A stretch of 64,000 nucleotides of DNA from Verrucomicrobiaceae bacterium. GTDB lineage: Bacteria > Verrucomicrobiota > Verrucomicrobiia > Verrucomicrobiales > Verrucomicrobiaceae. The translations under genes and the position numbers were made by a program. The DNA lies in assembly GCA_015075365.1 (NCBI GenBank), contig JABTUN010000002.1, forward strand, positions 1,116,001-1,180,000, in the 5' to 3' direction. Of the stretch, positions 36,092 through 43,596 are shown piece by piece (the stretch's first letter is position 1; each line of letters begins with the position of its first letter). The notes below the pieces were generated by a model, which worked only from the letters and a program-made list of their open reading frames with translations, searched no databases and was not told the DNA's origin.

Positions 36092-39000
36092 TCACTTCGC
36101 CTTCAATACCCCGCGCATGAGGATGCCGTGGCCGGGGAAGGAGCAGACGAAGGGATAATCGCCGGTGGCGGGGAGGGTTAACTCGAGGGTTTCCTCTTTG
36201 CTCATGTCGAGGAGCTTGGTGTGGTGGAGGACATCGTCGCTGGCGGGGATGAAGCCTTTTTCGAAGCCGGCGGCGCCCATGACGATGGCGGCGTTGATGA
36301 CGGCGTCGGCTTTGCCGGGCTTGGTGACGAGGAGGTTGTGCGGCATGACGTCGGTGTTGGCGAAGGTGAGCTTGATCTTCTTGCCGGCTTTCACGTTGAG
36401 TTCTTTGATGTCATACATGAGGCGCTCGCGGATGGTGCCGATGCGGATGGTGGTCAGTTCAGGTGTGTCGCTGAGGATGCCGGACTTTTGGGCCTTTTCC
36501 TCGGCTTCTCCGGCGATGACGCCACCTTTGGTACTGGCTTCGACATTGAACCAGAGCTGCTGCACGACGTTGGCGGCGTTGCGGGCATGGAGCTCAGGGC
36601 TGGTTTGCAGTTTGGCGAGCAGCGCGGTGTCGCGGACGTTGTGCTGCTGGTGAATCCAGAGGGCTTCGAGCAAATGGTGCGCGTCTTCCTTCTTCGCGGC
36701 GTCGAAATGCTTCATCCATTCCTTCGTTGCGGCGATGACTTCAGCGGTGGGGCGCTCGCTGAGTTCGACGCGGGTGCGATGACGCACGCTGTCGGTGGGG
36801 TGCTTGAGGTTTTCGAGCAGCGCGGGGATGGGCTGGCCGTCGATGGCGACGGGTTTCTGCAATTCGCGGCCTTTGGCGGTCATTCGGTAGATGCGGCCGT
36901 GTTTGTGGTCGCGATTCGGGTCGCGCACGTTGTGCTGCATGTGGCCGATGATGACGTTGTGCCAGTCGGCGATGTAAAGAGCGCCATCTTCGCCGAAGAC
37001 GGCATCGCTGGGGCGGAAATTCTTGTCGCCGCTCATGAGCAGGCCGCGGGATTTGTCCTCGGTGACGGTGCCGTCGGCTTGCGTGACCTTCACGGTGAGT
37101 TCAGCGCCGGCGGGTTCGCCCCAGACGCTGGCTTTTTCCGCGTCGCGGGCCAGATCGTAGTGCTTGATGCCGAGGAAGCCGATGACGTTGCAGATGAGGA
37201 AGTCGCCCTGCATGTCTTCGGGGAAGTGGGTGCTGCTGACGATCTCGCTCGCGGTGACGGGGCGGACTTCCTTCTTCAGCAATTCATACATTTTGAAGCC
37301 GTTGCCTTCGGGGCGGACTTGGTAAGCGCGACCGCCGGTGCCGTCGGTGGCGTATTGATAGCCCCAGGTGTCAAAGGCGATGCCGTGCGGGTTCGGCGAA
37401 TTGTCGGCGTGCTTCGCGATGGTGAAGCGGCGCGGATCAAAGCGATACATGGCGCTGGTGCCAGTCTGCAGCGACGGTCCCCACGGATGCTCGTGATTGT
37501 GCACCATGAAGACGCCGCTCTGCCAGTAGATGCCGCCATCGGGGCCGTAGATGAGATTGTTCGCGCCGTGATGCGTGTCGGCGAAATCGACGCCTTGCAG
37601 CATGATGGTGCGCACGTCGGCCACGTCGTCGCCATCGGTGTCTTTGAGGAAGATGATGTCCGGAGCGCAGGTGACGATGACGCCTCCGTTCCAGAACTCA
37701 AAGCCGAGCGGATTCTGCACGCGGGCGAACTCCGTCATGCGGTCGCATTTGCCGTCCTTGTTGTCGTCGTGGCAGATGACGAGGGCGTCCTTCATCTCCT
37801 TCAGCGGCTCCCACATCGGGTAGGTGTGCCACACGGCGGCCCACAGGCGGCCTTTGGTATCGACCTGCATCTGCACGGGATTCACGAGCTGCGGGAACTG
37901 CGCCTCATCGGCGAACAGGCTCACTTCAAAGCGCGGATCAAAGGCCATGTGCTTGATCGCCTCCTGGCCGCTGATGTATTCCGTGCGGCCTTCCTTCATT
38001 GCGCTCGAGGACTTCGACTTGCCGCCCACATTGGAAATCACCGGCACAGGCGCGGGCACGTTGCTGTCATCGACTTTGAGGTCGCCGCCCTTGGCACGAG
38101 CCCAGATCTTCGGATCGCGATTGCCGGTCATCACATCGAGCATCGTCAGCTCATGCTGGAGCACCACGGCGTTGGTCTGGCCATCGGTGAAGGAGAGCGT
38201 CGAGCGGCCGCCCCACACGTCATTGCCATCGCGGGCACGGTAGCGGGCATTCCAATGCACATCCTTCTCCATCACGGCCTCACGCAGTTCTTCGAGCGAG
38301 GCGGACGCGGTCACTTCCTTGCCGAGCAGCGCCTTCGCGATCACTTCGGCGAGCTGGCGATTGCCTTCAGCGCTGAGATGCACGCCATTGATCGTCAGCG
38401 GCTCCTTGGCGGCTTTGAAAAGATCGAGCGACGGGTGGAAGAGATCGACAAAGCCCACGCCCGCCTCCTTCGCGGCGGCTTCGGTGGCCTTCGTGTAGGC
38501 TTCGAGCTGCGGGTTGTGCTCCGCGCCGTTCGGAACGTTCGGATTCTTCGTGTCCTCATGCGCGATGGGGCTGAAGAGCACGATGCGCGGGAAGGTTTTT
38601 CCATTCGGCTTCGTGCCGCGCACATACTTCACGAAATCGACGAGCTGCTTTTTGAAGTCGTCCGGCTTGTTCTCGAAGGACTCGTTGTAACCGAAGAAGG
38701 CGAACACGACATCCGGCTTCACATGACGCAGGTAATCCGTCATGTGCATGTGCCCGCTGCTGCGCGGGAAAGAGTTCGGGCGGTCGCCGCTGGCGCTCAT
38801 GTTGCGGAAGCGCACGTTCTGCTCCGGCAGCGCACTTTGCAGCACCGTCTCCATCCAGCCATCATGCTGCATGCGGTCGGGAAGGCCGTTGCCGAGGATC
38901 GCGACGGTGTCGCCTTTGCTGAACGCAAACGGCAGCGTGTCTTTGTAGTCCGCAGGCACATCGACGAGCGCAGGCTCGTTTTTCGCCGCTGGAGCACTGC

Positions 39001-39520
39001 GAGAGCCCTTCTCCGCCGGTTTGCCCGGTTTTCCATCAAAGGTGAGGTAAGCGATCTTGCCGCCGCCTTTGACATCGATCGTGAGCGACTCACCCGCCGC
39101 GACGTTTTTGACCTCAAACACCGCTTGGCGCGAATCATCGAGCAAACTCAGCGTGAAGCCGCCGAGACGCTCCGGGAAGCCCTCGCGGCTCCACAAGCTG
39201 ATCGAGTCAATCGCCTGCGCCGAGCCCAGATCGACCTCCCACCACGGATTCGGCTTGTTCTCCTGCGTGTGCGTCATGCCCTTGCCGTAGTTGCGCGATT
39301 TGTCGCCATCCATCGCACGGCTCGCGTCACCACCGTGTCCCGTCGTCGATTGCGTCGCCTTGCCACCCTTCGCGATGTTTTTGCCACCGCTCATGATTTC
39401 GATCTCGGCGATCTGAATGCACTGACGCTCGCCCGGGATCTCGATGCGGACAAAACGGGCGGGTTTGCCCTGAGCAGCAACAGCCAGGGCGATGAGGGAG
39501 AGGATGAGAAGAGACTTCAT
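36092..39520 (-). CDS. Secreted F5/8C - SGNH - membrane-bound-dehydrogenase - cupredoxin protein
   Basis: A 1142-residue exported protein (signal LLILSLIALAVAAQG). A discoidin-like F5/8C domain covers about 20-170 (WWEVDLGSAQAIDSISLWSR). An SGNH-like region (about 200-400) has FGYNESF and NGVHLSAEG, but block I reads LGNGLPDR without the catalytic serine. A PVC-type putative dehydrogenase propeller spans about 530-880 (FDPRFEVSLFADEAQFPQLV, DGALYIADWHN). A short helical region precedes a C-terminal type I copper domain (about 1040-1142) with ligands in VMPHNLL and CSFPGHGILM. It probably acts in periplasmic oxidation of a carbohydrate with electron transfer to copper; the substrate is unknown. 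No cytochrome c domain is seen. Confidence 0.88.
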   Translation of the reverse strand: MKSLLILSLIALAVAAQGKPARFVRIEIPGERQCIQIAEIEIMSGGKNIAKGGKATQSTTGHGGDASRAMDGDKSRNYGKGMTHTQENKPNPWWEVDLGSAQAIDSISLWSREGFPERLGGFTLSLLDDSRQAVFEVKNVAAGESLTIDVKGGGKIAYLTFDGKPGKPAEKGSRSAPAAKNEPALVDVPADYKDTLPFAFSKGDTVAILGNGLPDRMQHDGWMETVLQSALPEQNVRFRNMSASGDRPNSFPRSSGHMHMTDYLRHVKPDVVFAFFGYNESFENKPDDFKKQLVDFVKYVRGTKPNGKTFPRIVLFSPIAHEDTKNPNVPNGAEHNPQLEAYTKATEAAAKEAGVGFVDLFHPSLDLFKAAKEPLTINGVHLSAEGNRQLAEVIAKALLGKEVTASASLEELREAVMEKDVHWNARYRARDGNDVWGGRSTLSFTDGQTNAVVLQHELTMLDVMTGNRDPKIWARAKGGDLKVDDSNVPAPVPVISNVGGKSKSSSAMKEGRTEYISGQEAIKHMAFDPRFEVSLFADEAQFPQLVNPVQMQVDTKGRLWAAVWHTYPMWEPLKEMKDALVICHDDNKDGKCDRMTEFARVQNPLGFEFWNGGVIVTCAPDIIFLKDTDGDDVADVRTIMLQGVDFADTHHGANNLIYGPDGGIYWQSGVFMVHNHEHPWGPSLQTGTSAMYRFDPRRFTIAKHADNSPNPHGIAFDTWGYQYATDGTGGRAYQVRPEGNGFKMYELLKKEVRPVTASEIVSSTHFPEDMQGDFLICNVIGFLGIKHYDLARDAEKASVWGEPAGAELTVKVTQADGTVTEDKSRGLLMSGDKNFRPSDAVFGEDGALYIADWHNVIIGHMQHNVRDPNRDHKHGRIYRMTAKGRELQKPVAIDGQPIPALLENLKHPTDSVRHRTRVELSERPTAEVIAATKEWMKHFDAAKKEDAHHLLEALWIHQQHNVRDTALLAKLQTSPELHARNAANVVQQLWFNVEASTKGGVIAGEAEEKAQKSGILSDTPELTTIRIGTIRERLMYDIKELNVKAGKKIKLTFANTDVMPHNLLVTKPGKADAVINAAIVMGAAGFEKGFIPASDDVLHHTKLLDMSKEETLELTLPATGDYPFVCSFPGHGILMRGVLKAK

Positions 39521-39595
39521 GCGATTGAGAGGCTTCTAAGTCGCCCCTTCGCCGCGAGTTTTTGCGACAAAAGAGACGATTCAGAGCCACCATCC
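39521..39595 (-). promoter_or_regulatory. Conserved 76-nt 5' leader, copy 1
   Basis: The leader between the promoter-like motif and the start codon aligns along its whole length with the leader of the ThuA gene (51898-51972). The tail GGCGACTTAGAAGCCTC just before the start codon is identical in both. A stem can form from TGTCGC and GCGGCG with two G-U pairs, where the other copy has TGCCGC and GCGGCA, which is consistent with covariation. The role is unknown; a structured leader or shared 5' regulatory RNA is possible. Confidence 0.55.
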
Positions 39596-39619
39596 CGCAG
39601 GAGGGGTGGAAACCGGACA
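39596..39619 (-). promoter_or_regulatory. Promoter-like motif TGTCCG...CTCCTGCG (ECF type)
   Basis: On the minus strand, TGTCCGGTTT is followed, at an 18-nt offset between element edges, by CTCCTGCGGG. The same pair at the same spacing lies before the ThuA gene and before the ECF sigma gene. The two-block form and spacing fit an ECF-sigma promoter, with TGTCCG as the -35-like element. Confidence 0.55.
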
Positions 39620-39718
39620 AAGATTATGGAGCGGAAGCGGTTTAAGAGGCGCGCCGTGTACTGGGAGAGGTTTAGCTGAAATCCCGTAACATTGAGACAA
39701 TCCGCCTACCATTTTTCG

Positions 39719-40261
39719 CTACCCAAAAGGCTTCCCGTCAAGGGAGGGCTGCTCGTGGAGGCCCCACACATCCTGTGGATGCAGCCCAATTAGTCTCACA
39801 GCGTTAAATGGTTTGATGGTGCTACAGTCCGCAAGCCAGATCTGCATGAAGCCGCACTCAGCGAAGTCTGATTCAATCCCTGCGGTTTTAGTCCACTCGT
39901 AGCTATCGAACGTGTAGTCTTCTAGGAATACAACAAGGATCGTCTTATCCGTGCGCCAGTCAGCCTCTTTGAGTTTCAGTGACTTCGTCGTTACAATATC
40001 ATGGATGGCGGCGAGCAGGTCATGGTGATCCATGGTCCCGTCGCCCCATAATTTGTCATGGTTTTTACCCTCGTAGTCATGCGGCGAGCGAGTGAGTTCG
40101 ATTCCAATTGTTGATGCGTCCGGTGCGGCACACAAAAAATCAGGTCGCTCACCAGAATCAACTACGGTGAGTCTCATTCCGGTGACCTCATTATAGGCAT
40201 CGAGAAACCTGGTCAGGCGTTCTTCCTCGGCGGCTTTTTTCGCGTATTCCTGGTAGGTCAT
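39719..40261 (-). CDS. Hypothetical protein, weak resemblance to PD-(D/E)XK nucleases
   Basis: A 180-residue protein without signal peptide or membrane helices. The section GERPDFLCAAPDASTIGIEL followed by TRSPHDYEGK has the spacing of a D...E-x-T nuclease core (RPDFL then GIELT). The rest (LVVFLEDYTFDSYEWTK, GFMQIWLADCSTIKPFNAV) reads as a compact alpha/beta protein. No family is certain. Its DNA is less GC-rich than the neighbouring genes, suggesting recent acquisition. It is the second gene of a pair with the secreted protein at 40275, separated by 13 nt. Confidence 0.6.
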   Translation of the reverse strand: MTYQEYAKKAAEEERLTRFLDAYNEVTGMRLTVVDSGERPDFLCAAPDASTIGIELTRSPHDYEGKNHDKLWGDGTMDHHDLLAAIHDIVTTKSLKLKEADWRTDKTILVVFLEDYTFDSYEWTKTAGIESDFAECGFMQIWLADCSTIKPFNAVRLIGLHPQDVWGLHEQPSLDGKPFG

Positions 40262-40274
40262 CGGTCAATAAAGC

Positions 40275-40799
40275 CTACTTCTTGTCTCGATTCTGTAGAA
40301 CCGCTCTCAATTGCCGAGTTCGTGTTCTGACTCTGTCGAGGTGCGTCCCGTCGATCTGTGCCGCCAATGCTTTGCATGTTTCTTGGAGCTGAGTTGAATT
40401 GAGCGTCTGCAGAAGGTGGTTAACAAGTATCCCACCTTTCGGGATGAGTTCACCGATTTGTTTGGCCTTCTGAGCATCGCTCGTTGATGCCATTGCTGCG
40501 AGTCCGAAAGTCAGCACTGAAGTCTGATCTGTGACGACTACTGACATCACGTAACCCAGACTCTGACCCGCGTGGTTCTTGGGCTCCATGATAATGATGC
40601 CGATAGCAAGGAAAGCTTCGCCCTCAGTAATCTCGATGTCTCCGATCTCACGGAACTCACGCGAAAAATAGCTTTTCACTTGTCCTTCAAGCCCCGTGTC
40701 TCCAGAGACTTCCAGTTTCACTCCAATTTTAGTCGCTTCCTGTGCCCAAGCGCTCGCCAACACGGTGGAGAGAACGATAATAGCTAATAGTGTCTTCAT
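40275..40799 (-). CDS. Secreted hypothetical protein
   Basis: A 174-residue protein with a clear signal peptide (TLLAIIVLSTVLASAWAQ). The mature part begins KIGVKLEVSGDTGLEGQV and ends in a basic helical tail (RVRTRTRQLRAVLQNRD). I recognise no domain. It is probably periplasmic and co-transcribed with the 180-residue gene that follows it on the minus strand. Confidence 0.65.
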   Translation of the reverse strand: MKTLLAIIVLSTVLASAWAQEATKIGVKLEVSGDTGLEGQVKSYFSREFREIGDIEITEGEAFLAIGIIIMEPKNHAGQSLGYVMSVVVTDQTSVLTFGLAAMASTSDAQKAKQIGELIPKGGILVNHLLQTLNSTQLQETCKALAAQIDGTHLDRVRTRTRQLRAVLQNRDKK

Positions 40800-40841
40800 G
40801 GCTGGCTTGTTTGGGGCGAAGTCTGTTTATTCACGCTTAGT

Positions 40842-40874
40842 TGTGGGCGAATTATCTCCGCCCACAGTTTTTTA
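40842..40874 (+). terminator. Rho-independent terminator-like hairpin
   Basis: TGTGGGCG (40842-40849) and CGCCCACA (40859-40866) form a perfect 8-bp stem with a 9-nt loop, followed by GTTTTTT. The T-run is on the plus strand only, yet no plus-strand gene ends nearby. Both flanking genes run on the minus strand. Confidence 0.6.
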
Positions 40875-40969
40875 AGTGCCCATGACGCCGAGCGAAGGCT
40901 GGACAGGCGGCACGAGTGTCCCAAAATGACAACGGATGTCAAGACGTGAGGGAAGTTGCACGACTTCCA

Positions 40970-41713
40970 TCACCTCCGCCCATTCAGAATCAGCTCATTC
41001 ATCTTCTGGCGCATCGCCTCCATGTCGGGATCGGCGAAGGGGGTGTCCAGGGTGCTCACACCATTCGTGTTCGCGCTCGTGCCGCTGATGGCGGTGTCGA
41101 GCTGGGCTTGGGTGACTTCGCCGGGTGCGCCGTCGCTGCCGTTGGTGCCATCGCTGCCGCGGGGGATGGCGAAGGTGAAGCGGACGTTGCTGCCATCGAA
41201 GCTGACGCCCACGGTGGCTTGCTGGCCGGGATCGAGGGTGGTGACGCTGTCCACCACGGCCTGGGCGAAGGGCGGTCCCTGTGCCCCGTCATTGCCGGGT
41301 GGGCCTGGCCCGCCGTCATTTCCGGCGGGGCCTTGGCTGCCGTCGTTGCCACGCGGGATGTCGAAGGTGAAGCGCACGTTCGTTCCATCGAAGCTCACGC
41401 CCACGGCAGCGGGATCGCCGGGGTTCACGGTGTTCACGGCATCCACGATGGCATTCGCAAAGGGCGGTCCCTGCTGGCCCATCGGGCCTTCCTGACCCTG
41501 CGGCAGTTCAAAGGTGAAGTGCAGCGTGTTCCCCACCACCGAGACACTGGCGTTGGCAGGACTGCTCGGCGGCAGCGTGTTCACGCCGTCCACCTGTGCG
41601 GCGGTGACGCTCACGATGTTGTTGATGAGCACAAAGAGCGCCTGGAGCTGGTCGCGGATCACCTGGGATTCGAGGGGCGAGTTCGGCGCGGGGAGGCTGG
41701 GGTCGAAGGGCAT
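40970..41713 (-). CDS. Collagen-like / tail-fibre-like protein
   Basis: A 247-residue protein with Gly-X-Y stretches (GQEGPMGQQGPP, GNDGSQGPAGNDGGPGPPGN, GSDGTNGSDGAPG). These alternate with a repeated non-collagen module of about 50 residues (PPFANAIVDAVNTVNPGD and VGVSFDGTNVRFTFDIPRG, present twice plus a variant). No signal peptide is evident. The layout resembles phage tail-fibre or surface triple-helix proteins of PVC bacteria. The ATG at 41713 starts directly before the first ordered segment. It lies downstream of a 21-nt periodic array. Confidence 0.75.
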   Translation of the reverse strand: MPFDPSLPAPNSPLESQVIRDQLQALFVLINNIVSVTAAQVDGVNTLPPSSPANASVSVVGNTLHFTFELPQGQEGPMGQQGPPFANAIVDAVNTVNPGDPAAVGVSFDGTNVRFTFDIPRGNDGSQGPAGNDGGPGPPGNDGAQGPPFAQAVVDSVTTLDPGQQATVGVSFDGSNVRFTFAIPRGSDGTNGSDGAPGEVTQAQLDTAISGTSANTNGVSTLDTPFADPDMEAMRQKMNELILNGRR

Positions 41714-41827
41714 GGCGGTTTCGGTTGGGGGTTCTTCGTTCCGGGTTCTTGGTTCCTAGTTCTCGTGGAGCGGGTGAAAAAACGCCCTCGGACGGTCGGC
41801 TGCCTCGGTGGCAGCGGGGTGAATCTC
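41714..41827. other. Spacer between the collagen-like gene and repeat array C
   Basis: Contains a short stretch in which TTCTTGGTTC-like words recur (41731-41765). Nothing else is recognised. It presumably includes the ribosome binding region of the collagen-like gene. Confidence 0.35.
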
Positions 41828-42100
41828 GGCCGGAGGGACTTTTTGGACGGTCAAAGGGTGTTTTTAGACGGTCGGAGGGACCTTTTTGTCGGTCAGCCGA
41901 ACTTTGAAGGTCCGACGCAGGCACCTTTTTCTGGGGCGGAGGCACCTTTTTGTGCCTCGGAGGGGCTTTTTACTCCCTCGGACCGTCTAAAAGGTCGGTC
42001 CGAGGGACCTTTTAGTCGGTCTGACCGACCTTTTTGTATGGCGGAGGGACTTTTTTCCTCCAGAAAGCGCCCTTTTTTATGGAAAGTGGCACTTTCACCC
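41828..42100. repeat. 21-nt periodic intergenic repeat array C
   Basis: Thirteen consecutive 21-nt blocks fit from 41828 to 42100 without a single insertion. The typical block is CGGTCGGAGGGACCTTTTTGT; individual blocks diverge strongly but keep a pyrimidine-rich end with a T-run of four to six. Some blocks are inverted versions, for example around 41995. It separates two minus-strand genes and makes repetitive ORFs on both strands that I do not accept as genes. The period matches arrays A and B although the sequence differs. Confidence 0.7.
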
Positions 42101-42104
42101 CGGT

Positions 42105-42692
42105 TTAGGGGTTCACGGGCGGGGTGGGCTCCTTTTTCGGGCGACCGGGGAAACGAGTTTTGAGGTCGTTGTAGATCGTGTCCGCGCCGGAGACGCCGCG
42201 CTTGGCCGCTTGGCGCACGTTTTGGTAGAAGGCGAGGTCGCCCACATAGTTGTCGGAGTTCGCCAGCATGATCGTGTCCTCCAGGCCTTCGCAGATCGGG
42301 GCGATCTCGCGCAGGCAGGGCAGCAGGTCGGCCACGAGCTTGCGGTCCTTCGCCATCTCGGCGGTGTCGAGGAAGCTCGGCACCAGATCGGCGCGGCTGG
42401 CCATGTAGGCGGCGCATTTTTCATCAAAGGCCAGCGTGTTGTCGGAGATGCGCGGCAGGCTTTGTTTTTCCTCGGCGGTGAGGTTGATGGTGATGCCGTT
42501 GAGGGCGGCTTTGAGCGCCATGACGGCGTCCACGATGGCGGTCTTCTGGGCCGCCGTGATTTCCAAGGAGATGCGATTGTCTGAGGCCATAGGTCGGTTG
42601 GGGCTAGTAGTTGAGACGAAACCATCCCATGTGATCCCCGGCGTGAGGTTGTCCCACGCCAACCCAGAGTCCCATGACAACGGTTGCGGCAT
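42105..42692 (-). CDS. Hypothetical protein, phage-structural-like
   Basis: A 195-residue protein, alpha-helical after an unusual N-terminus rich in Trp-Asp (SWDSGLAWDNLTPGITWDGF). The body starts at ASDNRISLEITAAQKTAIVD and continues with ALNGITINLTAEEKQSLPRI. The tail is Pro-rich (KKEPTPPVNP). I recall similar paired proteins in Verrucomicrobia near collagen-like genes but know no function. A start at an internal ATG near 42590 is possible. The stop lies at the edge of array C. Confidence 0.6.
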   Translation of the reverse strand: MPQPLSWDSGLAWDNLTPGITWDGFVSTTSPNRPMASDNRISLEITAAQKTAIVDAVMALKAALNGITINLTAEEKQSLPRISDNTLAFDEKCAAYMASRADLVPSFLDTAEMAKDRKLVADLLPCLREIAPICEGLEDTIMLANSDNYVGDLAFYQNVRQAAKRGVSGADTIYNDLKTRFPGRPKKEPTPPVNP

Positions 42693-42743
42693 GGGACCGG
42701 ATTGTGCGGGAACGAGCGGGTTTTTGGCAAGGGTTTTTTTGAA

Positions 42744-43130
42744 TCACCGATTCAAGAGCAGAGCGAGGCAGTGGCCGAGCCAGACGGCGGTGAGACAAAG
42801 GAGGACTGAGGCTGCGATGTTCCCTCCGGCGTGCAGCCAAGACTCGCGCTGCATGAGGTCGAGAGTCTGGAGGCTAAAGGACGAAAAGGTGGTGAAACCA
42901 CCGCACAGTCCGGCCATGAAAAAAGTGCGTCCTGCCTGCGGCACAAGCCAGCGACCGTCCGGCCCGGTATGTGTGGCAAAAAACCCGATCACGAAAGAGC
43001 CGAGCACGTTGACGGCGAGCGTGCCGAGCGGAAACGGGCCGCCATGCCAGCGTGTGATGAGCGCGGTGATGCCGTAGCGCAATGCACCGCCAAGGCCGCT
43101 GCCGAGAAAAACGAGAAGGTAGGGAGTCAT
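42744..43130 (-). CDS. crcB: Fluoride ion channel CrcB/Fluc
   Basis: A 128-residue membrane protein that exports fluoride. It has four hydrophobic segments and the family motifs LGSGLGGALRYGI at the N-terminus, LGTLAVNVLGSFVIGFF, and the channel-lining GLCGGFTTFSSFSLQTLDLM. Length is typical for a Fluc monomer, which acts as an antiparallel dimer. It is last in a minus-strand block, 9 nt after the EamA gene. No fluoride riboswitch is visible in that 9-nt gap, so expression probably follows the block promoter. Confidence 0.93.
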   Translation of the reverse strand: MTPYLLVFLGSGLGGALRYGITALITRWHGGPFPLGTLAVNVLGSFVIGFFATHTGPDGRWLVPQAGRTFFMAGLCGGFTTFSSFSLQTLDLMQRESWLHAGGNIAASVLLCLTAVWLGHCLALLLNR

Positions 43131-43139
43131 CGTGCGGGA

Positions 43140-43583
43140 TCAGGATGGCTTCCCACCCGCCAGCACGAGCAGTCCGGCAACGATGAGTCCCGCGCCTGCG
43201 GCGATTCGCCAAGTGAAGGGCTCGCCCAGCAGAAAGATGGATAGCGTCAGCGTGACGATGATGCTGCCTTTATCGACGAGGGAGACGAAAGACACCGTGC
43301 CATCGTGCATGGCGCGGTAGTAGCAAATCCACGAGAGCGTGGTGGTGAGAGCCGAGAGGGCGAGGAGGCTGATGGGCCGCCAGCCGGCCTGTTGCAGCGT
43401 GGCGGAGGTTTTGGCCGCGCCGGTCCACACGAGTGTGTTCAGCACGATGAAGGCGAAGACGAACACGGTGCGCACGGCGAGGCCCACATCCGCTCCGAGG
43501 GCTTTGAGCCCGGCTTTGGCGATGACGGAGGTGAGGCCCGCGAAAAGCGCGGCGGCGAAGGCGTAGAGTTTCCAGCGCTCCAT
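43140..43583 (-). CDS. EamA-type small membrane transporter
   Basis: A 147-residue protein with five hydrophobic segments, the size of a single EamA/DMT repeat. It begins MERWKLYAFAAALFAGLTSV and contains TTLSWICYYRAMHDGTVSFV and VDKGSIIVTLTLSIFLLGEP, standard EamA phrasing; the end is IAAGAGLIVAGLLVLAGGK. Such half-size members work as dimers, with substrates ranging from metabolites to metal ions. The ATG at 43583 falls 13 nt after the RND pump stop; a longer start at 43628 would overlap the pump gene. Confidence 0.85.
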   Translation of the reverse strand: MERWKLYAFAAALFAGLTSVIAKAGLKALGADVGLAVRTVFVFAFIVLNTLVWTGAAKTSATLQQAGWRPISLLALSALTTTLSWICYYRAMHDGTVSFVSLVDKGSIIVTLTLSIFLLGEPFTWRIAAGAGLIVAGLLVLAGGKPS

Positions 43584-43596
43584 GGCGGATCGTGCA

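Noticed and set aside
36221..39679. A 1152-codon open frame antisense to the dehydrogenase-cupredoxin gene
   Set aside because: It is open only because GC-rich codon use on the true strand suppresses stops; the translation is Asp/Ala/His-rich with no domain, while the minus-strand product has clear families.
41508..41945. Repetitive minus-strand ORF overlapping array C and the collagen-like gene
   Set aside because: Its peptide repeats merely reflect the 21-nt DNA period, and it overlaps a better gene in another frame.
43131..43139. Fluoride riboswitch before crcB
   Set aside because: Only 9 nt separate crcB from the preceding gene, too short for the riboswitch, and no such fold is seen upstream in the block.
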